Assembly: GCA_033763355.1 (NCBI GenBank)
Contig: JANRKT010000216.1
Coordinates: 1-22,985, forward strand
Origin: JANRKT01 sp033763355
GTDB lineage: Bacteria > Bacteroidota > Bacteroidia > Chitinophagales > Chitinophagaceae
Direction of reading: 5' to 3'
DNA length: 22,985 nucleotides
The notes under the pieces were generated by a model. The model was given only the letters and a program-made list of their open reading frames with translations. It ran no database searches and was not told the DNA's origin. The position numbers were made by a program, and so were the translations under genes. Positions 8,787-16,021 of the stretch are shown in pieces. Position 1 is the stretch's first letter; every line of letters begins with the position of its first letter.

Positions 8787-9938
8787 ATGAAGCATATACT
8801 TATTCTACCCAGCTGGTTCCCTACAAGGGTTACCCCTTTGGCGGGGGATTTTATTGAGCGGCATGCAATAGCCATTTCCCGGTACCATAAAGTAACCGTT
8901 TTGTTTACCGTGAAGGATGTAACGGCAAAAAAAGCGGAATGGGCGGAACTGAAATTCAATAACAATTTTACTGCATGGATATATTATTACCCCGGCCTTA
9001 ATATTCCTTTCGTAAAAAAAGTGGCTGCTGCCAGGCAAAGGTTTTCAATATTGAAACAAAAGTTTGAAGAACTGTTTACCAAAAAAATGCCTGACCTGGT
9101 GCATGTACATGTGGCTTATCCCGCCGGTTTATTTGCTTTATACCTGAAAAAAACAAAAAAACTCAATTATGTGCTTTCTGAGCAAAACGGAATGTACATG
9201 CCCCAATACGATCATTTTCACAAACCCGGTTATTTTGAGAGAAAGGCAACAAAAATGATATTCGCCAATGCCATTGCGGTACATGCTGTTTCAAAAGCGC
9301 TTGCCGGTGCATTGATAAACCTGAAACTTGTTACCAGCCAGCCTGTTGTTATTCCCAATGTGGTGGATACGGACTGGTTCAATTACACCGCTCAAAACAA
9401 AAACGGCCTTGTGCATTTCATTCATGTTTCTACATTAACCAACCAGAAAAACCCTGATGGAATGCTGAAGGCGCTGGCAATGGTAAAGGAAAAACGTTCT
9501 GATTTTACACTTACGGTTATCGGGCCTGTTACAAAACAGCTCAGGTTGCTTACCAAAAAACTGGGACTGAATGACCATGTAAAATATGCAGGGGAAGCAA
9601 CTTACCAGGGTGTGGCAAACGGTATTAAAAAATCAGATGCCATGCTCTTTTTTACCCGCTACGAAACTTTTGGATGTGTGATTGCAGAATCGTTGTGCTG
9701 CGGTGTGCCTGTAATTGTATCTGACCTTGATGTGACCCGTGAGAACATTACCGATCTGCACAATGGCGTATTGGTGCAGCCCGGCAATGAGAAAGACTTT
9801 GCCGGTAAAATACTTGCTTTCATGAACGGCGATTATAGTTTTAATCCGGTACAGATAGCAGAAGAGGCAAAAGATAAATTCAATTATGCAAGGGTGGGGA
9901 AGATGTTTGACGAATGGTACAACAGCTTATTACCCTGA
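8787..9938 (+). CDS. Glycosyltransferase family 4 (GT-B fold)
   Basis: This 383-residue retaining glycosyltransferase has the GT4 layout. The N-terminal acceptor-binding Rossmann domain starts MKHILILPSWFPTRVTPLAGDF (first part: HILILPSWFPT). The linker VIPNVVDTDWF (188-198) leads into the C-terminal Glycos_transf_1 domain, with the E-x7-E motif at Glu293 and Glu301 (ETFGCVIAE) followed by CCGVPVIVS. It would transfer a sugar from a nucleotide-sugar donor to a growing glycan at the cytoplasmic face of the membrane. The gene is 33 bases after the flippase and 10 bases before the methyltransferase, so it is probably part of one operon. Donor and acceptor cannot be inferred. Confidence 0.9.
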   Translation: MKHILILPSWFPTRVTPLAGDFIERHAIAISRYHKVTVLFTVKDVTAKKAEWAELKFNNNFTAWIYYYPGLNIPFVKKVAAARQRFSILKQKFEELFTKKMPDLVHVHVAYPAGLFALYLKKTKKLNYVLSEQNGMYMPQYDHFHKPGYFERKATKMIFANAIAVHAVSKALAGALINLKLVTSQPVVIPNVVDTDWFNYTAQNKNGLVHFIHVSTLTNQKNPDGMLKALAMVKEKRSDFTLTVIGPVTKQLRLLTKKLGLNDHVKYAGEATYQGVANGIKKSDAMLFFTRYETFGCVIAESLCCGVPVIVSDLDVTRENITDLHNGVLVQPGNEKDFAGKILAFMNGDYSFNPVQIAEEAKDKFNYARVGKMFDEWYNSLLP

Positions 9939-9948
9939 TTTTATTGTT

Positions 9949-10986
9949 ATGCAAACCAGTTTGCTGAAATACCTGCGTTGCCCTTTTACCAAAACCGGGC
10001 TGGAACTTACTGTAATTAAAAGCGGGGCTTCAGGAGATGTTGAAGAAGGCTGGCTTTTATCAGGCGGCGGATATATTTTCCCGGTTATTAAAGGGATACC
10101 GCGTATGCTCCCTGAAAGTTTTACAGATCATAAAGATTTTTTGCAAAAACATTTACCGGGTTATGATGAACATGCCAGCCTCATTAAAAGCAAATACGGC
10201 CGGGTAATTGATGCTGCTGTAAAACGTAACAGCCCCACCAAAAAAAGTTTTTCATTTGAATGGGGTTTATTGAAAAGCGTTAATGACACCCGCATCTGGA
10301 ATTATAATAAGGAGGCTTTTAAAGAGCAATTGTTTGCCGAGCTTGACTCAGGCGAAGAGGATTTGAAAAATAAAGTAACTGTTGATGTTGGGTGTGGTCA
10401 CGGCCAGTCATCTTATTATTTATCTCAGGCGTCAGCGTTGTGCATAGGTATGGACCTTGGCGCTAGTGTAGAAAAGGCGGCAGCGCAATTTCAAAACAAT
10501 AATCTTCATTATATTCAGGCCGACCTGCACCATCCCCCGTTTGCTGATGGCACTTTTGATGTTGTTTACTCCAGCGGCGTATTGCACCATACACCCGATA
10601 CAGCCAATGCATTTAACATAACGGGCAGACTTTGTAAAGCAGGGGGTACTTTTTGTGTGTGGCTTTATCATCCTTTCAATAACAATATTCACCGCTTTAT
10701 GCGAATGTTAAGACGGGTTACTGTTTATTTGCCCCTGAGGCTCCAGTTCTGGCTGTATATGTTTTTTCTTATGCCTTTGCACAAGATCATTTCCTGGTTA
10801 AAGGGCAAACCCAAATCCTGGAGGGAAATCATGATCAACCAGCTGGATATGTTAAGCCCACGTTACCGTTTTGAACATACGCATGATGAAGTTGAGGAAT
10901 GGTTTCACAAACAGGGCTATGGTAATTGTAAAGTAACCAGCTCAGGCCAGATGGGGTTTTCTATAAAAGGGGTAAAATCTTCTTAA
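9949..10986 (+). CDS. Class I SAM methyltransferase with degenerate Trm112-like N-terminus
   Basis: This 345-residue protein starts at the ATG giving MQTSLLKYLRCPFT; an earlier in-frame ATG inside the glycosyltransferase gene is less likely because it adds residues unlike the family. The first 60 residues resemble a Trm112-type domain (LRCPFTKTGLEL, then YIFPVIKGIPRML), but only one of the usual zinc cysteines, Cys11, remains. The methyltransferase core follows, with motif I VDVGCGHGQ (about 145-153), the acidic end of strand 2 (GMDLGA), and YSSGVLHHTPD before the post-II strand. The C-terminal half contains a hydrophobic stretch near YMFFLMPLHKII. Its place after flippase and glycosyltransferase suggests it methylates a glycan or glycolipid, but this is inference. 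Confidence 0.83.
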   Translation: MQTSLLKYLRCPFTKTGLELTVIKSGASGDVEEGWLLSGGGYIFPVIKGIPRMLPESFTDHKDFLQKHLPGYDEHASLIKSKYGRVIDAAVKRNSPTKKSFSFEWGLLKSVNDTRIWNYNKEAFKEQLFAELDSGEEDLKNKVTVDVGCGHGQSSYYLSQASALCIGMDLGASVEKAAAQFQNNNLHYIQADLHHPPFADGTFDVVYSSGVLHHTPDTANAFNITGRLCKAGGTFCVWLYHPFNNNIHRFMRMLRRVTVYLPLRLQFWLYMFFLMPLHKIISWLKGKPKSWREIMINQLDMLSPRYRFEHTHDEVEEWFHKQGYGNCKVTSSGQMGFSIKGVKSS

Positions 10987-10995
10987 AGCCTGCAC

Positions 10996-11253
10996 TTAAT
11001 TCTTCAGCTTATTCACCAGTTCTACATATTCCTGCATGGCAGTTTCGTTGCTTTTTCCTTTCAGGGAAGCCCAGGCATCATACTTTGCTTTTGCTACAAA
11101 GTCAAAGGGATTAGCAGGCGGGTCTGCCATGTTATCGCCTTCAGTAGCCTGTTTGTATAAGGAGTAAAGTTGCAGTAAAGTATCGTTGCTGGGTTTTTCG
11201 GCTAAGGTTTTGCTTTCAGCCACGGCTTTATCAAACAGTTCTTTTGTTTCCAT
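10996..11253 (-). CDS. Acyl-CoA-binding protein
   Basis: This 85-residue protein has the full ACBP four-helix signature: LQLYSLYKQATEGD (27-40), then KYDAWASLKGKS (57-68) and AMQEYVELV (72-80). ACBP binds long-chain acyl-CoA esters in the cytoplasm and buffers or delivers them. It is ubiquitous in eukaryotes and patchy in bacteria, with Bacteroidota among the carriers. The gene converges on the methyltransferase gene (9 bases between stops) and stands alone. A hairpin lies immediately upstream of its ATG. There is no signal peptide. Confidence 0.93.
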   Translation of the reverse strand: METKELFDKAVAESKTLAEKPSNDTLLQLYSLYKQATEGDNMADPPANPFDFVAKAKYDAWASLKGKSNETAMQEYVELVNKLKN

Positions 11254-11274
11254 TTCGCAGGAGGTTTCTGCGAA
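11254..11274 (-). promoter_or_regulatory. Hairpin abutting the acyl-CoA-binding protein start codon
   Basis: On the minus strand, TTCGCAG and CTGCGAA form a perfect seven-base-pair stem with a seven-base loop, and the last stem base touches the ATG. In mRNA this could hide the start codon or tune translation. The rest of the 263-base divergent gap to 11516 holds only a second short inverted repeat (TTTCAAA 11387-11393, TTTGAAA 11407-11413) and no clear promoter. The regulatory role is inferred. Confidence 0.3.
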
Positions 11275-11516
11275 TGTAAGGCAAAAGCCGCCTGAAACTC
11301 TTCGGGCAGCAGATATTTATTTTATGGGTTGCTTTATAATTTCCCGCTTTTTTTTCCCTTCTTCTTTTGTTTTGGCCTGAAGGCTTTTTCAAAACAATGA
11401 TGAGGGTTTGAAATTTCTTAAAATCCGGTTACTTACTTTCTCCGTAGTATTTCATAACTGACGTCGAACAGCCGAAGCGGAAACATTTTTCAATCATTAT
11501 AAAAACTCAACCAAAA

Positions 11517-12050
11517 ATGAAAAAGTTGTTATTGCCTGCCATTTCATTTTTTATTCTTGCTGCATGTAACAGCGGCGCTGATCAATCAGCTGCATCAACA
11601 AATGAAACAGGCGCTGGCGCCACTCCTGCAGAAAGCAAACAGGAACGGAACAAAAAAGTTGTAATGGCCAGTATGGAAAGCTTTATGAAAGGCGACCTTG
11701 ACGGCACATTTAAAGACGCTGCTGCCGCTTTTATTGATTATGGCGACGGCAGTACTCCGCCGATGACCAATGTTGACAGCATTAAGGGATTTATAAAAAT
11801 GCTTTTGGCTTCTGTTGAAAATTATAAAGGAGAAAATTTAAAGTACTATGCTGACGGGGACTATGTGCTTGTTCATGGCGACTGGGGCGGGGTATTTAAA
11901 AAAGACCTGATGGGTATTAAAGCTACAGGCAAACCAGTGAAATTTAAAGATGTTGACATTTTTAAATTCAATGATGAAGGTAAAATCACAGAGCACTACG
12001 CAGTACAGAATTTACCCGCCACACTGATGGCTGCAGGTGCGATGAAGTAA
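11517..12050 (+). CDS. NTF2-like (SnoaL-like) lipoprotein
   Basis: This 177-residue protein begins with a lipoprotein signal peptide (MKKLLLPAISFFILAAC), giving a lipidated Cys17, so it should be anchored in the cell envelope. After a low-complexity Ser/Ala/Glu linker, a single NTF2-like fold follows from about residue 45 (VVMASMESFMKGDLDG) to a C-terminal strand FKFNDEGKITEHYAVQN, the usual SnoaL-like ending. Such domains form cone-shaped pockets for small hydrophobic ligands and may be enzymatic or purely binding. The protein is first in a same-strand run of five genes. The shared FNDEGK motif with the double-domain protein at 12735 suggests common ancestry. Function unknown. Confidence 0.8.
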   Translation: MKKLLLPAISFFILAACNSGADQSAASTNETGAGATPAESKQERNKKVVMASMESFMKGDLDGTFKDAAAAFIDYGDGSTPPMTNVDSIKGFIKMLLASVENYKGENLKYYADGDYVLVHGDWGGVFKKDLMGIKATGKPVKFKDVDIFKFNDEGKITEHYAVQNLPATLMAAGAMK

Positions 12051-12112
12051 CGGGTCCCGGAAGGTATTTTTTGTTCATCGCATTTTTTTTGTTCAAAACA
12101 AAAAACATAGTC

Positions 12113-12619
12113 ATGAAGTATGTTATGTTTTACATCATGCTTGCAGCCATCATTGCAGGTTGCAGCAATGAGAATGAAGGCGGCGAAAGCGGCACGAAAG
12201 ACAAATCAGTGTCTTCAGGCAAAAGCATCGCAGACAGCATGAAGGAAGACCAGAATGTGGTTTATAAATCAGGAGATGCTGCCGGGTGGCCAAAGGACCA
12301 GGATGCCGTAATTGCTGCGCCCAAAAATCACAAGATTGTACTGGAGAATGACAGGGTAAGGGTTTTGGAAGTAATGGTTTCTCCCAGTGAAAAGGAATCT
12401 CTGCATCACCATCATTGGCCAAGTGTATTATATGTAATGCAATCGGGTGATTTTATTGATTACGATGCCGGCGGCAGCATTACTTTCGACAGCAGGCAGG
12501 TAAAACCTTCACTGGTTTATCCCTTAGCCATGTGGAAGGAACCCGAAGCCCCGCATTCTATTGAGAACTTAAGTAAATCAGTTACGGTAAAGCTTATAAG
12601 AATCGAGCTGAAGAATTAG
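12113..12619 (+). CDS. Cupin-fold lipoprotein
   Basis: This 168-residue protein uses the ATG that gives MKYVMFYIMLAAIIAGC, a proper lipoprotein signal with Cys17; an in-frame ATG 42 bases earlier would spoil this signal. A charged linker is followed by a small beta-rich cupin domain (from about residue 75: NHKIVLENDRVRVLEVMV) with a His cluster, SLHHHHWPSVLYV, at the position of the first cupin metal ligands, and EPEAPHSIENL providing the later His. It could bind a metal and act as a dioxygenase, isomerase or binding protein at the envelope. Distance to the preceding gene is 62 bases. The exact reaction is unknown. Confidence 0.75.
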   Translation: MKYVMFYIMLAAIIAGCSNENEGGESGTKDKSVSSGKSIADSMKEDQNVVYKSGDAAGWPKDQDAVIAAPKNHKIVLENDRVRVLEVMVSPSEKESLHHHHWPSVLYVMQSGDFIDYDAGGSITFDSRQVKPSLVYPLAMWKEPEAPHSIENLSKSVTVKLIRIELKN

Positions 12620-12734
12620 CATGAATGTCATATTCAGCCATTCAAAATTTATCATCCAAAAATTCTGAAAGCATCAGTAATGTAATTCACGCTTTTTAAT
12701 ACATATTCTTTTTCAAACTATAAATTTTAAAACT

Positions 12735-13574
12735 ATGGGTACACTTACCGCAATCAGCCATGCTACAATTGTAGCCAATATGTATAAAGCTTTTCAAAAA
12801 GGGGATATCCCTTACCTTATTAGCCAGGTAACAGATGATTGTGAATGGCATGTAATGGGGGACCCTGTTTTGCCCCACGGCGGAACTTATAAAGGCAAAA
12901 ACGATATTGGCCTTTTTTTCGAAACCATGAATGACCACTTTGAGTTTACTGAGTTTACACCCAACAGCATCAATGAAATAAATGATGAAGAGGTGGTGGC
13001 GCTGGGGCACATGACGGTCAGGTCAAGGGCAACAGGAAAATCAGACGGAACCAACTGGACCATGCACATCAGGTTCAGGGATGACAAAGTGTTTTATTTT
13101 CATGATTATTATGATTCAGTAAAATTTGCTGAAACAATGAAGCAGCCCGGCAGTGATTCAAATAAAAATGTTGCAAGGGTAAACCATATTTATGAATCTT
13201 TCGGAAGAGGTGACATTCCCGCTATTCTTGATGAACTTGCCGATGATGTGCAGTGGGAACAATGGGCCGACAATACAGCACAAAAAGCAGGAGTTCCATG
13301 GTTGCAGGCACGGAAAGGGAAATATGAAGTATCGGAATTTTTCAAAATTATAGGAACGTTTAACATAAAAGATTTCAGGGTACTTTCTGTAATGGGCAAC
13401 GGAAACCAGGTAGCCGCTGAATTTATCATTGAAGCTGACGTTCCTTCAACCGGGGGCTATTACCGCGATGAAGAAATGCACTTATGGACATTTAATGATG
13501 AAGGAAAAGTTACAAGACTGAGGCATTATGCAGATACAGCCAAACATACTGCAGCGGCAGGGATCAATAACTGA
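12735..13574 (+). CDS. Protein with two tandem SnoaL-like domains
   Basis: This 279-residue protein without a signal peptide is built of two NTF2/SnoaL-like domains. The first runs from about residue 8 to 133 (ATIVANMYKAFQKGDIPYLI to FHDYYDSVKFAETM) and the second from about 145 to 270 (VARVNHIYESFGRGDIPAIL to HLWTFNDEGKVTRLRHYADT). The helix motif (Y-x-F-x-x-GDIP) is repeated, showing internal duplication. Most SnoaL-like proteins are single-domain dimers, so this looks like a covalent dimer with two pockets. Conserved Trp and His near CEWHVMG and VQWEQWA sit where ligands bind in such domains. The reaction is unknown. Confidence 0.8.
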   Translation: MGTLTAISHATIVANMYKAFQKGDIPYLISQVTDDCEWHVMGDPVLPHGGTYKGKNDIGLFFETMNDHFEFTEFTPNSINEINDEEVVALGHMTVRSRATGKSDGTNWTMHIRFRDDKVFYFHDYYDSVKFAETMKQPGSDSNKNVARVNHIYESFGRGDIPAILDELADDVQWEQWADNTAQKAGVPWLQARKGKYEVSEFFKIIGTFNIKDFRVLSVMGNGNQVAAEFIIEADVPSTGGYYRDEEMHLWTFNDEGKVTRLRHYADTAKHTAAAGINN

Positions 13575-13627
13575 CTGTAACCGTTCCTGCTTTTTTTAAA
13601 ATCATTAGTAACCTAAAAAAAATAAAT

Positions 13628-13933
13628 ATGAGCAAGATTGTAGTTTTTTTTGAAATAGCCGGGTTCACACAGCAACATTATGATAATGCTGTAAGAGAAC
13701 TGGAAGCACAGGGCAAATTGCGCAATGCTGAACGGCCGTCCCATGTGGCTTTTCAGAGGGATGATAAATGGTGTGTGGTGGACGTATGGAATTCTGAAGA
13801 AGCATTTATGGATTTTGGCAAAAACACACTGGGGCCCATTTTTCAAAGCCTGGGCCTGAACCCGCCACAGCCCCAAATTTACCCCGCTCATCACTTCATA
13901 GGTTCTGCTATTGAAGAGTTTATGGAAGCCTGA
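13628..13933 (+). CDS. Small dimeric alpha/beta-barrel-like protein
   Basis: This 101-residue cytoplasmic protein resembles a widespread small family built on the ferredoxin-like (ABM/dimeric alpha-beta barrel) fold. It has a first strand IVVFFEIAG, a helix from YDNAVRELEAQ, a hydrophobic strand with WCVVDVWNSEEAFMDF, and the closing PQIYPAHHFI. Similar proteins in actinobacteria are usually annotated as hypothetical. Some related fold members are antibiotic-biosynthesis monooxygenases, but no catalytic residues are recognised here. It sits between a double SnoaL-like gene (53 bases upstream) and an O-methyltransferase, and is followed by a terminator-like hairpin. Function unknown. Confidence 0.68.
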   Translation: MSKIVVFFEIAGFTQQHYDNAVRELEAQGKLRNAERPSHVAFQRDDKWCVVDVWNSEEAFMDFGKNTLGPIFQSLGLNPPQPQIYPAHHFIGSAIEEFMEA

Positions 13934-13951
13934 ACAATTGGTTTAAAAGTT

Positions 13952-13984
13952 AAAGTTCCGGGTATTAAAAAAATCCGGAACTTT
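13952..13984 (+). terminator. Terminator-like hairpin just upstream of the O-methyltransferase
   Basis: AAAGTTCCGG and CCGGAACTTT make a perfect ten-base-pair stem around a 13-base A-rich loop, followed by a T-rich run to 14000. It lies 18 bases after the 13933 stop and 17 bases before the next start. It could be an intrinsic terminator, or an attenuator controlling the downstream gene. Confidence 0.6.
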
Positions 13985-14001
13985 TGTTTAAATTCTTTTA
14001 T

Positions 14002-15069
14002 ATGGAACAAGCAACAGTGGAAAGAAAAGTTTCCATCACACGTCAACCCGATCCTTCACAAATCATGCAGATTGGCCTGGGCTTCTGGGCCTCCAAAACA
14101 TTACTGGCAGCCGTAAATTTTCAGTTGTTCACTATCCTTGCTGAAAAAAAGAAATTAAGCGCTGCGCAGATAAAAGACATACTTAACCTTAATTGCACCA
14201 GCCGCAATGTTTATGATTTTCTTGATACACTCGTTTCTTTCGGCTTCCTGCAAAGGGAAGGTTTGCTTGAAAATGCGTTGTATTCAAACGGCATTGATAC
14301 CAACGTTTTTCTCGATAAGAACAAGCCGGAATATATTGGCGGCATACTTGAAATGGCCAATAACCGGCTTTATCCTTTCTGGGCCGACCTTGAGTCGGGT
14401 TTAATCACGGGGCAGCCGCAAAATGAAGTAAAACACGGAGGAGAAAACCTTTTTGCAACTTTGTATTCATCACCGGAAAGGCTGAAGGAATTTATACATG
14501 CCATGAGCGGCATACAAATGGGTAATTTCACAGTTTTTGCACAGCAGTTTGATTTCGGCAAATACAAAACCCTTGCAGATGCAGGCGGCGCCGGGGCCAT
14601 GTTGTCAGTTATGGTAGCAAAACATCAGCCGCACATGCAATGCACCAGTTTCGACCTGCCCCAGGTGGAACCAATAGCCAATGAAAATATCCGGCGTTTT
14701 GGATTAACTGAAAAAATTAAAGCGGTGAACGGCGATTTCTTTAATGATGCTTTGCCGGCAGCAGATGTGGTGGTAATGGGGAATATCCTGCACGACTGGG
14801 ATGAGGAACATAAAATGATCCTTGTAAAAAAAGCCTTTGATGCTTTACCCGCAGGTGGTGCATTTGTTGCTATTGAAAACATTATTGACGATGAGCGCAG
14901 GCAAAATGCATTCGGCATGATGATGAGCCTGAACATGCTGATTGAAACGGGAAAAGGTTTTGATTATACGTTTAAGGATTTCAGCGCATGGGCCACAGCA
15001 GCGGGCTTTAAGAAAACTGAAATCATGAAACTTACCGGGCCAAGCAGTGCAGCCATTGCGTACAAGTAA
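14002..15069 (+). CDS. Family-2 O-methyltransferase (acetylserotonin OMT / SnoaL-cluster type)
   Basis: This 355-residue SAM-dependent methyltransferase uses the ATG giving MEQATVERK; an in-frame ATG 18 bases upstream sits inside the T-rich tail of a hairpin. The N-terminal winged-helix dimerisation domain (about 25-110) includes FWASKTLLAAVNFQLF. The catalytic domain has a motif I-like segment LADAGGAGAMLSV (191-203), DLPQVEP (218-224), GDFF (244-247) and the His-Asp-Trp catalytic motif NILHDWDEE (261-269, His264). Such enzymes methylate phenolic or other hydroxyl groups of small aromatic molecules; the substrate here is unknown. Motif I has GAGAM where relatives often have GGGxG. Gene neighbours include cupin, SnoaL-like and alpha/beta-barrel proteins. 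Confidence 0.9.
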   Translation: MEQATVERKVSITRQPDPSQIMQIGLGFWASKTLLAAVNFQLFTILAEKKKLSAAQIKDILNLNCTSRNVYDFLDTLVSFGFLQREGLLENALYSNGIDTNVFLDKNKPEYIGGILEMANNRLYPFWADLESGLITGQPQNEVKHGGENLFATLYSSPERLKEFIHAMSGIQMGNFTVFAQQFDFGKYKTLADAGGAGAMLSVMVAKHQPHMQCTSFDLPQVEPIANENIRRFGLTEKIKAVNGDFFNDALPAADVVVMGNILHDWDEEHKMILVKKAFDALPAGGAFVAIENIIDDERRQNAFGMMMSLNMLIETGKGFDYTFKDFSAWATAAGFKKTEIMKLTGPSSAAIAYK

Positions 15070-15080
15070 GAGTTTTACCA

Positions 15081-15210
15081 CAGATTACACAGATTGACAC
15101 AAATAATAGCAGCAAATGAACCCCGGTTTAATGCCAGTGCCATGCATCATTGGTTCTTAAAGAGGCGTGGACGGTAAGTTATTTTTTTTTGTGTTGATCT
15201 GTGCAACCTG
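15081..15210. repeat. Inverted-repeat element with CACAGATTACACAGATT-type arms
   Basis: The arms at 15081-15103 and 15188-15210 are inverted copies matching at 19 of 23 positions by eye. The left arm is itself a short direct repeat (CAGATTACACAGATT). The arms enclose 84 bases with no coding potential. I recall similar arms being dispersed in Bacteroidota intergenic regions, but that needs a search. It may be a non-autonomous mobile or RNA-hairpin element. Confidence 0.5.
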
Positions 15211-15212
15211 CC

Positions 15213-15250
15213 CTGCCTCCCGGTCAGGCAGACTGCCGCAGGCAAGTCTG
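15213..15250. repeat. REP-like palindrome pair
   Basis: CTGCCT (15213-15218) pairs with AGGCAG (15226-15231), overlapping a second stem in which CAGACTGCC (15229-15237) pairs with GGC and AGTCTG (15241-15250) with one bulged A and a GCA loop. The core CTGCCTnCCGG is shared with the palindrome at 17509-17524 next to the transposase. This suggests one repeat family. Confidence 0.55.
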
Positions 15251-15299
15251 AGGCTTTTCAAATCGCTTTTTCCAGCACCACAAAAATGGTATAATACGA

Positions 15300-15340
15300 C
15301 AAAGGTTCGGGGCTCTCATATTAAAAGTCCCGAACCTTTG
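15300..15340. terminator. Bidirectional terminator-like hairpin between convergent genes
   Basis: CAAAGGTTCGGG (15300-15311) and CCCGAACCTTTG (15329-15340) form a perfect twelve-base-pair stem, extendable by three pairs inward including one G-U. It lies between the O-methyltransferase (+, stop 15069) and the lipoprotein gene (-, stop 15361), where a two-way terminator is expected. The T-tract on either side is weak. Confidence 0.6.
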
Positions 15341-15360
15341 CTGCATATCTAAGGAGAAGG

Positions 15361-15921
15361 CTAATTCTTTTTTGGTTTTAGTTCCTGGCGGTGTTGTGAG
15401 TACCACACAATTTTTCCGTTTGCTACCATATTGTCTTCCTGGTAATAGGCCGAATCAATTTTTCCGGTTTTATAGGTATCAGTTTCTTTGTACCAGACGC
15501 TTATAATATCCGTTTTTTTATCAATGCTGTGGTTTTTTATCCAGCCATCCATTTCAATTTTAACAGCGCTCAGGCTGTCGCGGAATTTGCCCCATCTTTC
15601 TATCAGCGCTGCTTTTGGCCCGGTATACTGGTAGCCATCCCATGCATAAAATTGAATGGAATCTCCCAGCGTGGCAGAGAGTGCATTCATATCACCATTT
15701 TCCCATGATTTGTAGGAGTTTAAAACATTCAGCAGGTCCTGGTCCGGGACATCCTGGTTCCATTGCGAAGAATAAAGTGCTTTGTAGGGAAGTTCAACAG
15801 CAGGCGCACTTTCAGCGGGTTTGGCATCTGCGCTTTCTGCGGCGCTTTTGGTTTCTGTTGAAGTGCTGTTGCAACCCATAACTAAAAAGAAAACTGTGCA
15901 GGCAAGAAATACTCTTTTCAT
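15361..15921 (-). CDS. NTF2-like (SnoaL-like) lipoprotein
   Basis: This 186-residue protein has the lipoprotein signal MKRVFLACTVFFLVMGC (Cys17), followed by a Ser/Thr/Glu/Ala-rich linker to about residue 45. The mature domain (VLNSYKSWENGDMNALSATL, then DSIQFYAWDGYQYTGPKAAL) matches the NTF2-like start, a helix and first pocket-lining strand. It should be anchored in the envelope. It is a third NTF2-like protein in about 4.5 kb, transcribed towards the O-methyltransferase, and so has its own promoter, not visible as a clear TAnnTTTG match. The ligand is unknown, and so is whether it functionally belongs with the neighbouring set. Confidence 0.75.
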   Translation of the reverse strand: MKRVFLACTVFFLVMGCNSTSTETKSAAESADAKPAESAPAVELPYKALYSSQWNQDVPDQDLLNVLNSYKSWENGDMNALSATLGDSIQFYAWDGYQYTGPKAALIERWGKFRDSLSAVKIEMDGWIKNHSIDKKTDIISVWYKETDTYKTGKIDSAYYQEDNMVANGKIVWYSQHRQELKPKKN

Positions 15922-16021
15922 TTTTTTTTGAATTTAAAATTTAATAAAGTGTGGAGTTAAGAAGGATAGCTGTAATGTTAATAAGGCAGGAGAAAGGAGG
16001 AGCAAGGTACGGCCAATTTAA

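Noticed and set aside
9886..9948. An earlier in-frame start for the methyltransferase, overlapping the glycosyltransferase gene
   Set aside because: The residues it adds do not resemble the family N-terminus, while the ATG at 9949 opens on the expected LLKYLRCP segment and leaves a normal 10-base gap.
12071..12112. An upstream start for the cupin lipoprotein
   Set aside because: It would add a charged segment before the signal peptide; the ATG at 12113 gives a clean lipobox with Cys17.
13984..14001. An upstream start for the O-methyltransferase
   Set aside because: It lies in the T-rich tail of a hairpin, and the added residues FKFFY are not part of the family domain.
15167..15352. A 61-codon open frame after the O-methyltransferase gene
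   Set aside because: It spans an inverted-repeat arm, a REP-like palindrome and a terminator-like hairpin, and its translation looks random.
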